Positions 12,017 through 22,500 of a stretch of 64,000 bases of DNA are shown piece after piece. How positions within the stretch are numbered: position 1 is the first letter of the stretch; every line of letters begins with the position of its first letter. The DNA lies in assembly GCA_029379385.1 (NCBI GenBank), contig CM055607.1, positions 14,880,001 to 14,944,000 on the forward strand. Reading direction: 5' to 3'. Origin of the DNA: Quillaja saponaria (lineage: Eukaryota > Streptophyta > Magnoliopsida > Fabales > Quillajaceae). The translations under genes were made by a program, and so were the position numbers. Below the pieces are notes generated by a model. That model made no database searches and had not been told where the DNA came from. It was given only the letters and a program-made list of their open reading frames with translations.

Positions 12017-14162
12017 CTGCAATCTCCTTTGACTGTATGAGTTCTTCCAAGATTTCTTTACTTTCAACAGTATTAGTATTAGGGCCTAACCAATTCTGCA
12101 AGCATATAAGCCCTTCCGCTGTCTCCTAATGCAATGAGCTTCGAAAATTTGAAAGAATACGACCTTCAGTACTAAAGATAGATTCTGAAGCTACAATAGA
12201 AATTGGGATTGCTAGTACATCACGGGCAATCATAGAAATAACCTTAAACTTGCTGCCATTCGCCTTCCACCATAAAAGAATATCAAAACCAGCCCATTCT
12301 CTAATAATTTCCTCATCTAAATACATGTCAAGCTCTGATTTAGACTCCGAATTAACTCTATACCTTTTGTTAGCTTGACTCATCCATGTATCTACTGCAC
12401 TATCATAGGAGTCATCAACAATAGAATTACTTGATTCAACACCCGTTTCAGCCATGTCAACTGGAATTTCAGCATTATAAGCTTCATACAAACGTGCCAA
12501 GTGATCCTTAACTTTAAATTCCATGTCCATTGCAATTTCAAAAAGGTAGGCAGTATAAAAAATATAACGCAAGTATCCAAGCTTATAGCGAGGATCAAGA
12601 ATAACTGAAATCAACATCAAAGGATTAATTTTCTCAACACTATCCCAATACTTGTCAAATTTAATCTTCATACTTCTAGCCATATTTCTCAAGATAACAT
12701 CATCCATGTTATTACACCATCTAACCAATTCCATTTCCACTACCCCAATCCTATTATAACAAACATTCGATGTCACATGAAGGGTTCCTGAAAAACTCAA
12801 AGTAATATCATGAAAGACTTTGAGAAATTTAATAAAAACCCTAGCATTATCCCAATCTTCACAAGTAGGTGGTCATTTCTTACCCTTTTTTTTCAATTCT
12901 TCTTCTTCTTCACCATCACCTTCATCATCACCTTCATCTTCAACCTCACCTTCTTCCTTACCCTTTGGCTTAAACTATTTATTATACCCAGCATCTTCCT
13001 TTTTCATTGAATCAAAAGCTTTTTGGAATTTAATGGCACTCTCAAGCATTAAGTAAGTAGAGTTCCATCTTGAAGGAACATCAAAGCAAACTGACCCTTT
13101 GCTTTGAATTTTCTCACTTTCTACGAACTTAGCAAACATTGCACTTCTAGATGGAGAAGACCTCACAAAAGTTACTGCATTTCGAATTGCAGCAATTGAA
13201 GGCTGCAATTCCTTTAATCCATCTGTCACAACTAAATTCAAGATGTGTGCACAACATCTCATAGTGCATAAACTCGCCTTCTAATATTGCACCCCCCCAA
13301 TCTAGAAACCTTCATTTTCAAGTATTTTAATGCTTACCCTATTAGCACTAGCATTATCCACTGTCACAGAGAATACCTTCTCAATCCCCCAATCTAGAAG
13401 ACATTTCTCAATGCTTTTACCTATCTCTAATCCCGTGTGACTACCAATCTTGCAAAAATTAAGAATTCTCGTATGCAAATTCCATTCCTCATCAATAAAA
13501 TGTGCAAGTTAAAGCCATGTAGTTCAAATTTTGATTAGAAGTCCATGTATCGGTAGTTAAGCAAACCCTTTGCTTTGATTTAATCAACAGGTTTCTTAAC
13601 TTTTTCTTCTCATCCATATAATGCGTCCAAATATCCCTAGTAATTGTCATTCTAGATGGACATACAAACCATGGAACTAGAATAGATAATAATCTACGGA
13701 ATGCAAATGAATCCACATGTTTGAATGACAATTCACCAAGTACAATGTACTCAACTATTGCTTTCCTAATATCATCTGCACCATGTACTTTGCCTTTGTC
13801 CTTCTCATTAACATTATCAGACATTTTCTTTTTAATCATGTCATCTACACCCTAGTTGTCATTTTTCTCTAATTTTTTTTTAAATACTTTTGACAAGTAG
13901 GTAGATGGTTGTTCATTGCACTAGTACCATTGATTCTACTATGACATTTAACAATAACTCCACAATGCTTACATTTACATTTGGGATTAGGTTTCACACC
14001 TTCCAATGATGCAAGAACAACTTCAAACTCTTCCCACATCACAGATTTCTTCGTCTTCAAGAAAGCTTCAACCTTTGTAATTGCAGCTCTACTATCCAGT
14101 TGATCTAATGTAGTAAGACACTCATCTGAATCTACTACTTCAATTTCCTCTATAGTTTTCAT
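12017..14162 (-). pseudogene. hAT transposase (RICESLEEPER/BED zinc-finger type), decayed
   Basis: The N-terminal segment (14162-13869) has a BED-type finger with the CKCKHC cysteines followed by a His and Cys near NNHLPTC. The next segment (13839-13492) carries TTDTWTS, around the first catalytic Asp of the hAT RNase H-like fold. The region 13491-13263 encodes a VTVDNASAN-like block but needs frame changes. The segment 13262-12975 has MRCCAHILNLV and the PSRWNSTY block. The C-terminal segment (12800-12126) has ILDPRYK and the dimerisation region IPISIVASESIFSTEGRILS. Damage seen: a frameshift near 13500, an in-frame stop and further frame disturbance at 13310-13263, two in-frame stops (about 12972 and 12855) around an acidic Glu/Asp-rich stretch encoded by GAA/GAT-type repeats, and a stop after FRSSLH, beyond which similarity continues to a GT at 12016. 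No function is expected. Confidence 0.9.
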
Positions 14163-15235
14163 ATTAAAGCTACATTATAGAAAAAATAAAGATATAATCA
14201 GATTTTATTTCAATAATATAAAACAGAACAAGATTTAATTTAAGAACATTAACAGATCCAAATGCAAAGTTAACCAGATACATAACCTAACTAGGCTAGC
14301 TCTTACTTCATAAACAATTAGATATTGAGATATATGCAGATATTAAGATGCATATCATATTTGCTAGAGAAATAAAAAAAAAATAATTTGTTTTGGATCA
14401 AAAAAATACCTATAAACACAACTAAACAAAACCAGAAAAATTATCATAATGTTGTACTATTTCATCGAGCTGCTACATGGAGTTGTTTTGAACTTGAAAA
14501 AATAATAGTTAACAAATATAAATTCAGATTGTTATTAAATAAGTCTACTCCAACAACTTTTCATTTTATCCAGAACAAGATAAATGTATAATTCAATAAC
14601 ATAAATAATGAGTACATGCCAGAATTGCTCATGATAGGCTAATTATCAGACCAAAAAATTATACATAAAAATTAAAAACTAATGGCAGTTAAAGTAGATG
14701 CTTAGTAAAAAAAATGTGATAGTGTGAAGTGCTTGTGTTTGCATTACTTATCATACCTTCATACATTTCAAGAAAGCACATTCATGGATGAACTAAGCAA
14801 ATATCAATTATTAGTTTTCTTATATTATGTTATACATATATATTATATAATGCCCACCATATATATGCAACAACACCAGCACCATTACACTACACCACCT
14901 ATATGCAAATTTGCCACTGTCTAATCTTAGACAATTTCCTTATCAGTTTTTTTGTACATTAGCTTTTATATTTTGGTCAAGTGGTCATTCATTTGTTAAT
15001 AAATAGATGCAGGATTATATATATATATATATAGTATCTTTACATGTAAATTTGAAGCTGCTTTCTGGATTCTTCTGCAAAGTCACTTAAATCAACTTCA
15101 GTTCTTGAAGATTTAGGCTGTAATCAAGTTCACACAGAGTTAAATCAAAGCTTCCATGCTTAGATCTAGAAGATCCTACACCAAAATCACTAAATCAAAT
15201 CATACCTCAAATCTTGAAGATTCCGAGTGTTAAGT

Positions 15236-15842
15236 GTTCAGTCGGGTGGGTGGCCGGGACTGGATGTGGCAGAGATGCAGAGTCTAGGGTTCGAAGAGTG
15301 TAGAGAGTTTGGATTTCTAAACACTAAACAAAGTTCTAGGTCGAGTGTTCTCTGCATATAGGTCAGTAAGCTAAATGAGATGATGATCGAAGGGTGGGTG
15401 GCCGAGACTGGATGTAGCAGAGATGCAGAGACTCTAGGATTTGAAGAGTGTAGAGAGATTTTAGAGTTCTAGACTTCTAGGTTGAGTGAGGGGCTGCACA
15501 TGGATTGGTAAGCTGGATGAGATGATGGTTGAAGGGTGGGACGGTGGTGGCTGGATGAGATGATGGTCGAAGGGTGGGTGGCCGGGACTGGATAAAAAAA
15601 TGTCTCCACCTGCTAGCCAACAGTCTTTCTTCGGAATTATACTGAACGGGTCGATCCTCCCCTCCCGTTTGTTTTAGCAACTTCTCCTAAGGTCTCCTTC
15701 ACCAAGAGCTCTCCGGAGACGACAGAGGAACCAACCCGCCTGCTGTGGAGGGGCGGCTTGTAGCAGAGATGCAGAGATTCTAGGATTTGAAGTGTAGAGA
15801 GATTTCAGAGTTCTAGGTCGAGGGGCTGCATATGGGTCGGTA
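15236..15842. repeat. imperfect direct repeats near the right end of the hAT element
   Basis: The block GGGTGGGTGGCCGGGACTGG plus GCAGAGATGCAGAG plus GTGTAGAGAG occurs near 15242 and 15391. It recurs in split form at 15570-15594 and 15761-15842. Parts of the unit (GATGATGGTCGAAGGGTGGG, GGGGCTGCATATGGGTCGG) also recur. The intervening GC-richer piece at 15600-15760 is not repeated and could be acquired DNA; I do not recognise it. Confidence 0.7.
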
Positions 15843-16095
15843 AAAGTCGCAGGCTACTGGGCTGTATGAGCTGGGGTGGGCTGATATTGAAAATGGGTAG
15901 ATGACTATACAAAGTCAGTATCGGTATAAGTATATCGATACATTAATAAATACCGAAACCGATTTGTCAGTTTTAATTTTTTCCATACTGAATGAAAACC
16001 GATTATTTTATGATACCGAAACCTAACCAAAAATTCGGTACCGGTAAGTTCGGTTTGTCAGTTTTTACTGACCCATGTGCAGCCCTATTATGCAC

Positions 16096-16139
16096 ACATA
16101 ATAATATCATTGGATTGATATAATTCTATATTATTATCA
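16096..16139 (-). repeat. 5' LTR of the minus-strand retroelement, remainder after the hAT
   Basis: The sequence ATAATAATATCATTGGATTG here matches 7792-7811 of the other LTR and ends in TATTATCA, the LTR boundary. It proves that the hAT inserted into an existing LTR. Confidence 0.75.
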
Positions 16140-16321
16140 AGAATTGCCTTTTTTTTTTTTTTTTTGCTAATTTATAGATTTAGTCATAATTCCACCTTTC
16201 TTTTTGAAGATTTATCCTATTGGTTAAGCTTAATTGCAAATTTGCAATTCTACTTCTCCAAAACGTCAGTTTTAAGGAGGGAGATTCTCTGTCCCAATTC
16301 GGTCTCATTCCCTATCATACT

Positions 16322-17107
16322 TGTTAAGTATATTTAGTATTAAGTTATGTTGGGTATTAAGTCCCACATTGTTTGGATAAGTAAGTTTTATGTAATTGTT
16401 CTATTATAAATTTAAGGTCTTGGTGTAGTCTTGGAATAATCCAAGCCACTACTATTTTTTTCTCTAAATTTATTTTATATAATATCAGAGCGGGTTTGAT
16501 CTAAACCCAAGTTTAATCTTGGGGCTGCCGCCTCTCTTCTTTGGAGGCAGTCCCAAATAGTTTTGAAGCTTTTGATGTTGTTAGTTTTGAAGTTTTTGTA
16601 GAAGTTCGTCTTTATGTTTGTTAGTTGTTTAGTCTTTTGACACAACCCCCATTCAAGATTGAAGAGTTTTCAACATTCCCTGCTCGTTGACCAGAGAAGT
16701 TCTCGGCAGAAGTTGTTGCCAATTTGGCATTTTACATTGGTTGTGAACCAGCGATTCTCTTTGAGACACATGTTGTTTGTGTCATTCTCTTTAGGCATAT
16801 GTTATTTGTGCCGTTCTCGTTCTCTTAGGCACGGAATGAGTCGAGTGAACTTGATGTAATTTTCTGTTATAGGGGAGTGTTGAGAGTTTTGATACTTGGG
16901 ATTATATTTGTACAAGCTTGAGCATATATATGCTCTAGCTTGAGGGGGAGTGTTAAGTATATTTAGTATTAAGTTATGTTGGGTATTAAGTCCCACATTG
17001 TTTGGATAAGTAAGTTTTATGTAATTGCTCTATTATAAATTTAAGATCCTAGTGTAGTCTTGAAATAATCAAAGCTACTACTATTTTTTTTCTATATTTA
17101 TTTTACA
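16322..17107 (+). mobile_element. miniature LTR retroelement (TRIM-like) with exact 5-bp TSD
   Basis: LTRs of 158 and 157 bp (16322-16479 and 16951-17107) start TGTTAAGTATATTTAGTATT and differ at about ten positions. The first is followed by TATCAGAGCGGGTTT near 16483, a variant of the initiator-Met tRNA primer-binding site. The second is preceded by the polypurine tract GAGGGGGAG (16942-16950). Both outer flanks read ATACT (16317-16321 and 17108-17112), a perfect 5-bp duplication. The 471-bp interior has no gag or pol motif. Small size, PBS and PPT without coding capacity define a TRIM-like element. Confidence 0.92.
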
Positions 17108-18242
17108 ATACTAATAATATTTTGACACATCAATTAAAATTTTCAACTTGTCTAAATGGTGTCTTTTTAGAAATCTCAAGAAACAGAGATCCTCTATTCG
17201 CTTCTCCTTATTCTTCGAACTTGCTCGCCTCGTCTCTACTGAATTGTAGCCTTTGTACATGGGGAATGCAAGCTCATCAAGACCCAGCTCATTGTTGTGG
17301 CCGTCATGTATTACAACAAGGTCGACAATTTCTTAACACTTGGGATCCAGATTGAGTGAGACGAAGCTCAAGATCCTTACTTTTTGATTGTTAGGGAAAG
17401 AAAGTGTTTTGAGCAATTTTGTATGTTTCCATTCCCAATCTACCTTGTTGCCCCCATGGATTAACCCCAATGGAATTGCTATTCTGTGTCTTGTAATCGT
17501 ATTGACGAGCTTCTTACTTCTTGTTTCAATTGACTTGCTATTTATCGCTCTAGACCTGTGAACCATTAGCTGCAAAAGCAAGACCAAACAATTCTCTTCC
17601 TTCATCGTCACCGTTCTGCAAGTCTTCTACCTCCTGGCTTGAAGCTTCAACCAATCATTTCGACCCGAATCGCAAAATTAGTGATGGTGGGTTCGGGTCC
17701 CAAGTATATTTGGGTAATTAGCACTTTGATTACCGAATTGTAACAGTAAATGCCTCCACAAACACCACCCACCCGCAACAGCATCAAAAGCGTTTTCCAA
17801 GTCTTTTGTTAATGCAAATTTTTATTATATCTTCAATTAATCATGTTAGGCATCATGGTATTGCAGTGATCAACAGCTTTAAGAAGAGTTTTGGGCTAGT
17901 CATATAATGATTATAGTTTGTTAGACATTAAGTTTAAATTCCAATATTGTTAACACAATAATCCTAAATATGTTAGGCTTGTTCAACGAGAGGTGACTAG
18001 CCTCAATAACATTAGGCTTAACAGGCTAGATAGAGTAAATTAAGAAAAGTCTTTTGTTCGTACAACACATACTATCTAAACTCGGATTTTATGAAAAACT
18101 TGTGCTAGCACATATCTTGACAACCCTCTCATTTCCAAACATTCTTAATTGTGTAGATATTTTTAGAGAAGGGATGCTTATGCCGATCTACATGTAGAAT
18201 TAAAGGAATAAAATAATTTAAATTCTGATGTGCAATCGCTCA
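17108..18242. other. intergenic DNA, nothing recognised
   Basis: No gene, tRNA or transposon end was identified. The open frames here (for example 17333-17611 on the minus strand) have no family features and no splice logic. Confidence 0.4.
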
Positions 18243-18655
18243 TTACAAAACCTTCTTATTAGCTTCATACTGAAGCCCAAACTGCAACTCTATTTCATTA
18301 GCCACCTCTACTGGAGCTAGCAACATGAAATGCTCAAAGCTGGCGTTTGGGTTGCGATTGGGGTTGGGATAATCAGGAATGGGCGGTATTGCCTTATAGG
18401 GGTAAGAGATAATTAAACTGGTTTGTCTTTTTGGGGTTTTCTTATAATCTTTTATGGACAATATTAACGTGTACCTTCGTTCTTTTCGGTGAGTATGATC
18501 GTGTGAGATATATGCAAGAGTATGAGATAGAAGGCGTCAACCATTCCCTCGCCTGTGATCTATATTTCTTGGAAATTGTTGCTGCTTTCTTGAGAGTTTG
18601 TTCTTGGTTGCATTCTCTTCAATATTTTTATTTTTTTGTAAAAAATTAGGTGCAT
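18243..18655 (-). pseudogene. broken copy of the C2H2/EAR zinc-finger gene at 21669-22250
   Basis: The minus strand from about 18620 down follows the intact gene at the DNA level: ATGCAACCAAGAACAAACTC corresponds to its early codons, and the CTATCTCATACTCTTGC block is shared. Damage: an in-frame TAG before the finger; loss of about 40 bp covering the second half of the finger, so that CTTGCATATATCTCACACG jumps to CTCACCGAAAAGAAC; and a frame ending in TAA. The middle part remains readable from 18461 as IPPIPDYPNPNRNPNASFEH and EIELQFGLQ, matching MPPIPDYPNPNHSFKH and EIDLELGLQ in the intact copy. It stops at KKVL without the EAR tail. Upstream homology to the intact gene continues to about 18870. 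Confidence 0.85.
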
Positions 18656-18929
18656 GAATGGAGAAAGAGGAGAAGATAAGGGCTTGCTGAGAGGAAGGGA
18701 AAGGAACTTCTGATTAATGGGGAACTAGAGTTGAAAGGTAATGAAACAACAATAGGAGTTTTTATATATTAAAAAAGTACTTGGCTTAAATTTGAGTTTA
18801 AAAGAGTTGACCTTTTTATCACTTATGGGTTAAAAAGAATGTATTATGGTACCAAAAGACATAAAAGAAATTATGTCGAAAACTTGAGACTTTGCAAATC
18901 AACAAAAAAGCATAAGTTGAGTGGCGCAC

Positions 18930-20760
18930 AACCCCTTAGATCTAGTTGAGAGCTTTTCCAGTTGCCACAAGTTGATCAGAGGTACAATAGCTCAGTTTCT
19001 TTGCAATTCTTACATAAGGGGAACACAATTTCTTTCCCTTGAAATTATGAATTTGGCCGCTAGAATTTATCGTACTGATTTTATCCAATTACAATCTGTA
19101 AAAGCAATTTATGAATTTGTTATGAGTTTTAATTATTTCATTTTGTCATGTTTTGATATGGAAGAATATTTATTGTGAATTACCATGTGTTCTACATCTT
19201 AACTTCATTGTGATTGTAAATTGATTCACTTTTATAGAATCTAAATGTGATTTTTAAAATTTTCATACTTTTCTAATTAAATTTATAGACAGTACTTTGT
19301 GTTCTACATATTTGAGTTTATCCAATCTATACTTTGCCTTTGTATATATGCACATTGCAGACAAGCATGTGTTTTGTAAAATTTAGTTATCTTTTGAATT
19401 ATTTGCTACTTGATCGTAATGATTTATCACTTAAAAACTCCAAAAGAAATTTAAAGATTCATTGTCTATTTTTGGTAAGGGATATGTTAAATAACTACGT
19501 TTACATAGTTGAGTTTGCAATATATACTGTATCTCTATATATGTATGTGATCGTTATGGTGATCTAAATGTGATTTTACTTAATTTGTATTTGTTGTAAG
19601 CATGAACATTAGTAATTAAGGAACTAATATTGGTTTGTCATACCTGGTAAGGAACATGGTGTATCTTTTGAATCGGTTACTACTTGAATGTAATGGTTTA
19701 ATACAATTAGAACTATGGAAGCAAATTATCGATGTATGTTCTAATTGTGTTTGTCATATTAATTTTAGTAAGATTAAGATATATTCTAAATAACCACGTG
19801 TTCTACTTAGTTAAGTTTCGTGCTTATAGTATCTTTCAAATTTCTCACTAGTTGTAGTGAATTTATCAACCTTATTATCTATCAATTTTTCGTATTTTGG
19901 TAAGAATTATATATTCTGCATATGTTCTACATACTCACATTTGTCGCATTTGCAATATCTCTAGATTGTCAGTAGTTGTAGTGATCTTCTCTATTAAGAT
20001 TAAAAGTGATGTGTTGTATTGATGCGAATAGAGAAAAAATGATTCATATAGTAGATTCTAATTAGTTTGACATTTAAAACTAAGTTAAGTTGGGTAGTAT
20101 ATTAATTTGTCGTACTTGGTAAGGAACATTGGTGTATCTTTTAAATAATTGGTTGCTACTTAAAACAGTGGGTTTATCCAATTAGAATCTCTGAAAGCAA
20201 TGTATAGAAATTCGTTGTAAGTTTTAATTGTGATAGTTTTACTAATCTAGTTAGAAATATTGCAAATAACCACGTGTTCTACATAGTTGAGTTTCGTACT
20301 TGAAGTATTTTTCCGAATTTGTCGCTAGCTGTAGTGAATTTATAAACTTATAGAATCATTAAATTATTTATCAATTGTCATCTTTCAGTAAGAAAAATAG
20401 TAGTCACTGCATACGCACTTAAAATTGTCACATTTACAATATCTTTGAATTATCAGTAATGCACTTATGCACTTACGCACTTACGCACTTACGTTTGTCA
20501 CATTTACAATATCTTTGGATTATCAGTTGCTGTAGTGATCTTATTTGTTTAAGATCTAGTTGGTTTTTTTTTTTTTGTGTGTGTGTGTGTACTTGAATAT
20601 TATCAATTAGACAATAATCTTGATTTATTGTATTTGGTAAAGAACATTGAGTTGTAGAAAATTTTAGATTTATTGCTAGCCGTAGGTTATTTTTTTTATA
20701 AAATTCACCATAGAAAGGCTGAAGATAAATTAAAGATTTACACAAGTAGAGTGTTTTCCT
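18930..20760. repeat. degenerate long tandem repeat, unit about 470 bp
   Basis: GGTAAGGAACAT(T)GGTGTATC recurs at 19646 and 20118 (spacing 472 bp). Each is followed in order by a TATCCAATTAGAATCT-like block, a CACGTGTTCTACATAGTTGAG block, an ACTAGTTGTAGTGAATTTAT block and a CACATTTACAATATCT block. Less complete units occur from about 18990 and 19340, and a partial one near 20630. Divergence is high, so this is an old array. A fragment resembling one unit also lies near 27740. Confidence 0.65.
20461..20492. repeat. 8-bp microsatellite (GCACTTAC)n, four copies
   Basis: Units at 20461 (GCACTTAT), 20469, 20477 and 20485 (GCACTTAC). It lies in the degenerate tandem array. Confidence 0.9.
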
Positions 20761-20778
20761 AAAAAATTGAACACGATC

Positions 20779-21660
20779 TTTTTTACTTTCTTTATATTTT
20801 TTAATTACTTTTAACTTTTATCTTTTCAGTAGAAGTAATTTAAATTATGAAATGATTTGGTTCCCATGATTGTGAAATTTGAAATAATGAGTACCCAACA
20901 TTAATGGTGCAATTTATAATGGCACCATAGATATTAATAAATCCAAAATAAAATATAATTATTTATTGTTAGCTGATTAACTATCCTAATTAATACCTTG
21001 TTTTGTAAACAATTAATGGTGCTAACACCCCAAAACAATAGAAACCAAGAGTAAACTAGAGTCTCGAGAGAGCAACTCCAGTTACATCTTCGCAAAATAA
21101 TTAAGAGAGTTATACATATGGATTTGGTCAGATTAGTGTTGAAAGACTGAAATTTTTAATATGAATCTAGTTGTAACACTCAAAATAGGTTTTTTTTTTT
21201 TCCTTCTTCAGTAGCTGCGCTTTTTGCACATTTCATTGTTTGTACAATGAATTTTCATAGAGTACAAATCCATAAACACGAACAAAGTCACACCTTTTTA
21301 TTTCGTATTTTTGCCCGTTTTCATCATATTCAATAAGTGCTTCGTTCAAAATTACAGAAACTGAATTGGAGAGTCTTACAATTTGACTTTTTGCTAATTT
21401 CCTCTATCTATTATAATTAAAATAAAATTGAGGTTTTCATTTTTGTGGATAATTGAATCACTAAAGTATTGATCTTAGTTTCGAGTAATTTTCTTCCCTT
21501 TGTGCCTTACGGTTTAATAGATTTTTATATACTGTTCTTTGTTATGATTAATGATTGGGAGAGCTTGAATTGCAGAATGTTACTTATAAACATAATTTAA
21601 AAGAGATTACAAGGCTAGTTTTATAAACTAGGAGAAAGAGTAGCTACAATTATATGTATA
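20779..21660. repeat. duplicated 3'-flank block, copy B (next to the intact zinc-finger gene)
   Basis: This block shares ordered similarity with 27107-27720 and with 28750-29600 plus 33300-33490. Landmarks are TTGTGAAATTTGAAATAA, AATTAATGGTGCTAAC, CAAAACAATAGAAA, ATGAATCTAGTTGTAACACTCAAAA, CATTTCATTGTTTGT, TTTTGTGGATAATTGAATCA, ATTTTCTTCCCTTTGTGCCT and, only in the copy at 33340, GGGAGAGCTTGAATTGCA. It is the downstream flank of the minus-strand gene at 21669-22250. Confidence 0.8.
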
Positions 21661-21668
21661 TATATGGG

Positions 21669-22250
21669 CTACAGCTTGAGATTCAAGTCCAGGTTTTTGT
21701 TGGAAGAATCTCCTCCATAAAACACCCTTTTGGAAATACCAACTCCAGTCCCAAGCTTGAGCTCACAAGGATCATCATGTGCCTTCTCATAAGCTATTCC
21801 TTTACCTTTAGAGCTTGTTGAATATCCACGCCTAATAGGCAAGAATTCATGGAAAATGAAATTATTAGGTTCAAACTGAAGCCCCAACTCCAAGTCTATT
21901 TCATTAGTCATCCGAATTGGAGTTGGCACCACGAAATGCTTAAAGCTGTGGTTCGGGTTGGGGTAATCTGGAATGGGCGGCATCGCCCTAATTGGTGTAG
22001 GTGACAAAACTGGCTCATCTCTCTGGGTTTTCTTGTACTCTTGTATGTACTTCATTAACAACTCTTTTGGTTCTTTTCGGTGAGCATTCTGGTGCCCTGC
22101 CAAGGCTTGTATGGTGTGGTATGAGCATGAACAAAGTGAGCAAGAGTATGAGATAGGGGGTGTCAAGCATTCCCTCGCCTTTGACCCATTTTTCTTTGAA
22201 ATGTTGCTGCTAATTCCTTCAGTGTTTGTTCTTTGCTGCATTCTCTTCAT
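21669..22250 (-). CDS. single C2H2 zinc-finger protein with C-terminal EAR motif (probable transcriptional repressor)
   Basis: Intronless frame of 193 residues. Residues about 35-60 form one C2H2 finger, YSCSLCSCSYHTIQALAGHQNAH. The helix carries QALAGH, a variant of the plant-specific QALGGH DNA-contact signature; all four zinc ligands (C, C, H, H) are present. The last residues, LDLNLKL, are a canonical EAR repression motif of the DLNxxP/LxLxL type. The middle is Pro-rich (MPPIPDYPNPN). Known role of the family: nuclear DNA binding with recruitment of TOPLESS-type corepressors, often in floral, trichome or stress development. The start codon is the first Met of the frame (MKRMQQR); the Met three residues later is an alternative. 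No TATA box is obvious in the 250 bp upstream. Paralogous sequence exists as a pseudogene at 18243-18655. The ortholog group cannot be fixed from one finger. Confidence 0.88.
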   Translation of the reverse strand: MKRMQQRTNTEGISSNISKKNGSKARECLTPPISYSCSLCSCSYHTIQALAGHQNAHRKEPKELLMKYIQEYKKTQRDEPVLSPTPIRAMPPIPDYPNPNHSFKHFVVPTPIRMTNEIDLELGLQFEPNNFIFHEFLPIRRGYSTSSKGKGIAYEKAHDDPCELKLGTGVGISKRVFYGGDSSNKNLDLNLKL

Positions 22251-22500
22251 TCTTTTCTAAAATATTAGGTGTAGGTATGGAGAGTGAAGAAGATAGGGCT
22301 TGCTGAAAGAAAGAAGAAGTGATTTCTAATTAGATGAGAGCTAGAGTTGAAAGATCATGAAACAATAAGGGGTCTTCATCAAAAAAGTTGGGTTAAATTG
22401 AAGTTTAATAGAGGGGACCTTTGGTCACTTATGGGTTAAAAAGAGAGTATTAAGACTAAGAAACATAATAACATCAAGACAAAGTGAAGTTAAAGGTTTA
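22251..22500 (-). promoter_or_regulatory. upstream region of the zinc-finger gene, shared with the pseudogene
   Basis: The sequence from the start codon to about 22490 parallels 18650-18870 upstream of the pseudogene. Landmarks are AGATAGGGCTTGCTGA, AGAGCTAGAGTTGAAAG, ATGAAACAATA and GGTCACTTATGGGTTAAAAAG. The gene and its upstream region were therefore copied together. Specific promoter elements cannot be proven. Confidence 0.55.

Larger units (their letters stand above)
10729..16087 (-). mobile_element. hAT transposon with 8-bp target-site duplication, nested in an LTR
   Basis: The ends are TAGGGGTGATCTCGGTACGG on the left and, read inward from the right, TAGGGCTGCACATGGGTCAG. These are short imperfect TIRs starting TAGGG, as in plant hAT elements. 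Both ends are flanked by exactly TTATGCAC (10721-10728 and 16088-16095), the 8-bp duplication expected of hAT. Subterminal regions are crowded with CGGTA/TACCG and CGGTT/AACCG motifs on both sides, the usual hAT subterminal transposase-binding pattern. Length is 5359 bp. The transposase lies on the minus strand and is broken, so the copy cannot be autonomous as it stands. Confidence 0.92.
7371..16139 (-). mobile_element. minus-strand LTR retroelement without recognisable coding capacity (LARD-like), carrying a nested hAT element
   Basis: Two direct copies of an LTR flank a 2.64-kb interior: 7371-7825, and 10470-10728 continuing at 16096-16139 after the inserted hAT. Read on the minus strand each LTR starts TGATAATA and ends in ATTTTAACA or ATTTTAATA. 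Immediately inside the 5' LTR (plus 10448-10469) the minus strand reads TGGCACCGTCTGTGGGAAC, a form common just after the 5' LTR of plant Ty3/gypsy-type elements and acting as the primer-binding region. Inside the 3' LTR (plus 7826-7845) the minus strand reads GTGGGGACTAG, preceded by a T-run; this is the polypurine tract. I find no protease, RT, RNase H or integrase motifs in the interior. A TSD is not secure: TCAAG occurs at 7366 and at 16137, but the latter overlaps the LTR end. Subtracting the hAT and its TSD, the element is about 3.4 kb. Confidence 0.75.

Noticed and set aside
12810..13056. Plus-strand Phe/Ser/Pro-rich frames
   Set aside because: They are the antisense of the acidic region of the hAT transposase.
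7366..16141. TCAAG as 5-bp TSD of the minus-strand LTR element
   Set aside because: The right-hand match overlaps the terminal CA of the LTR, so it would force non-canonical LTR ends; kept as uncertain.
17640..17700. GGTTCGGGTCCC as a tRNA T-arm
   Set aside because: No acceptor stem or anticodon arm can be built around it on either strand.
20461..20492. Short regular repeats that could be mistaken for a CRISPR-like array
   Set aside because: It is a plain 8-bp microsatellite without spacers, in a plant nuclear genome.
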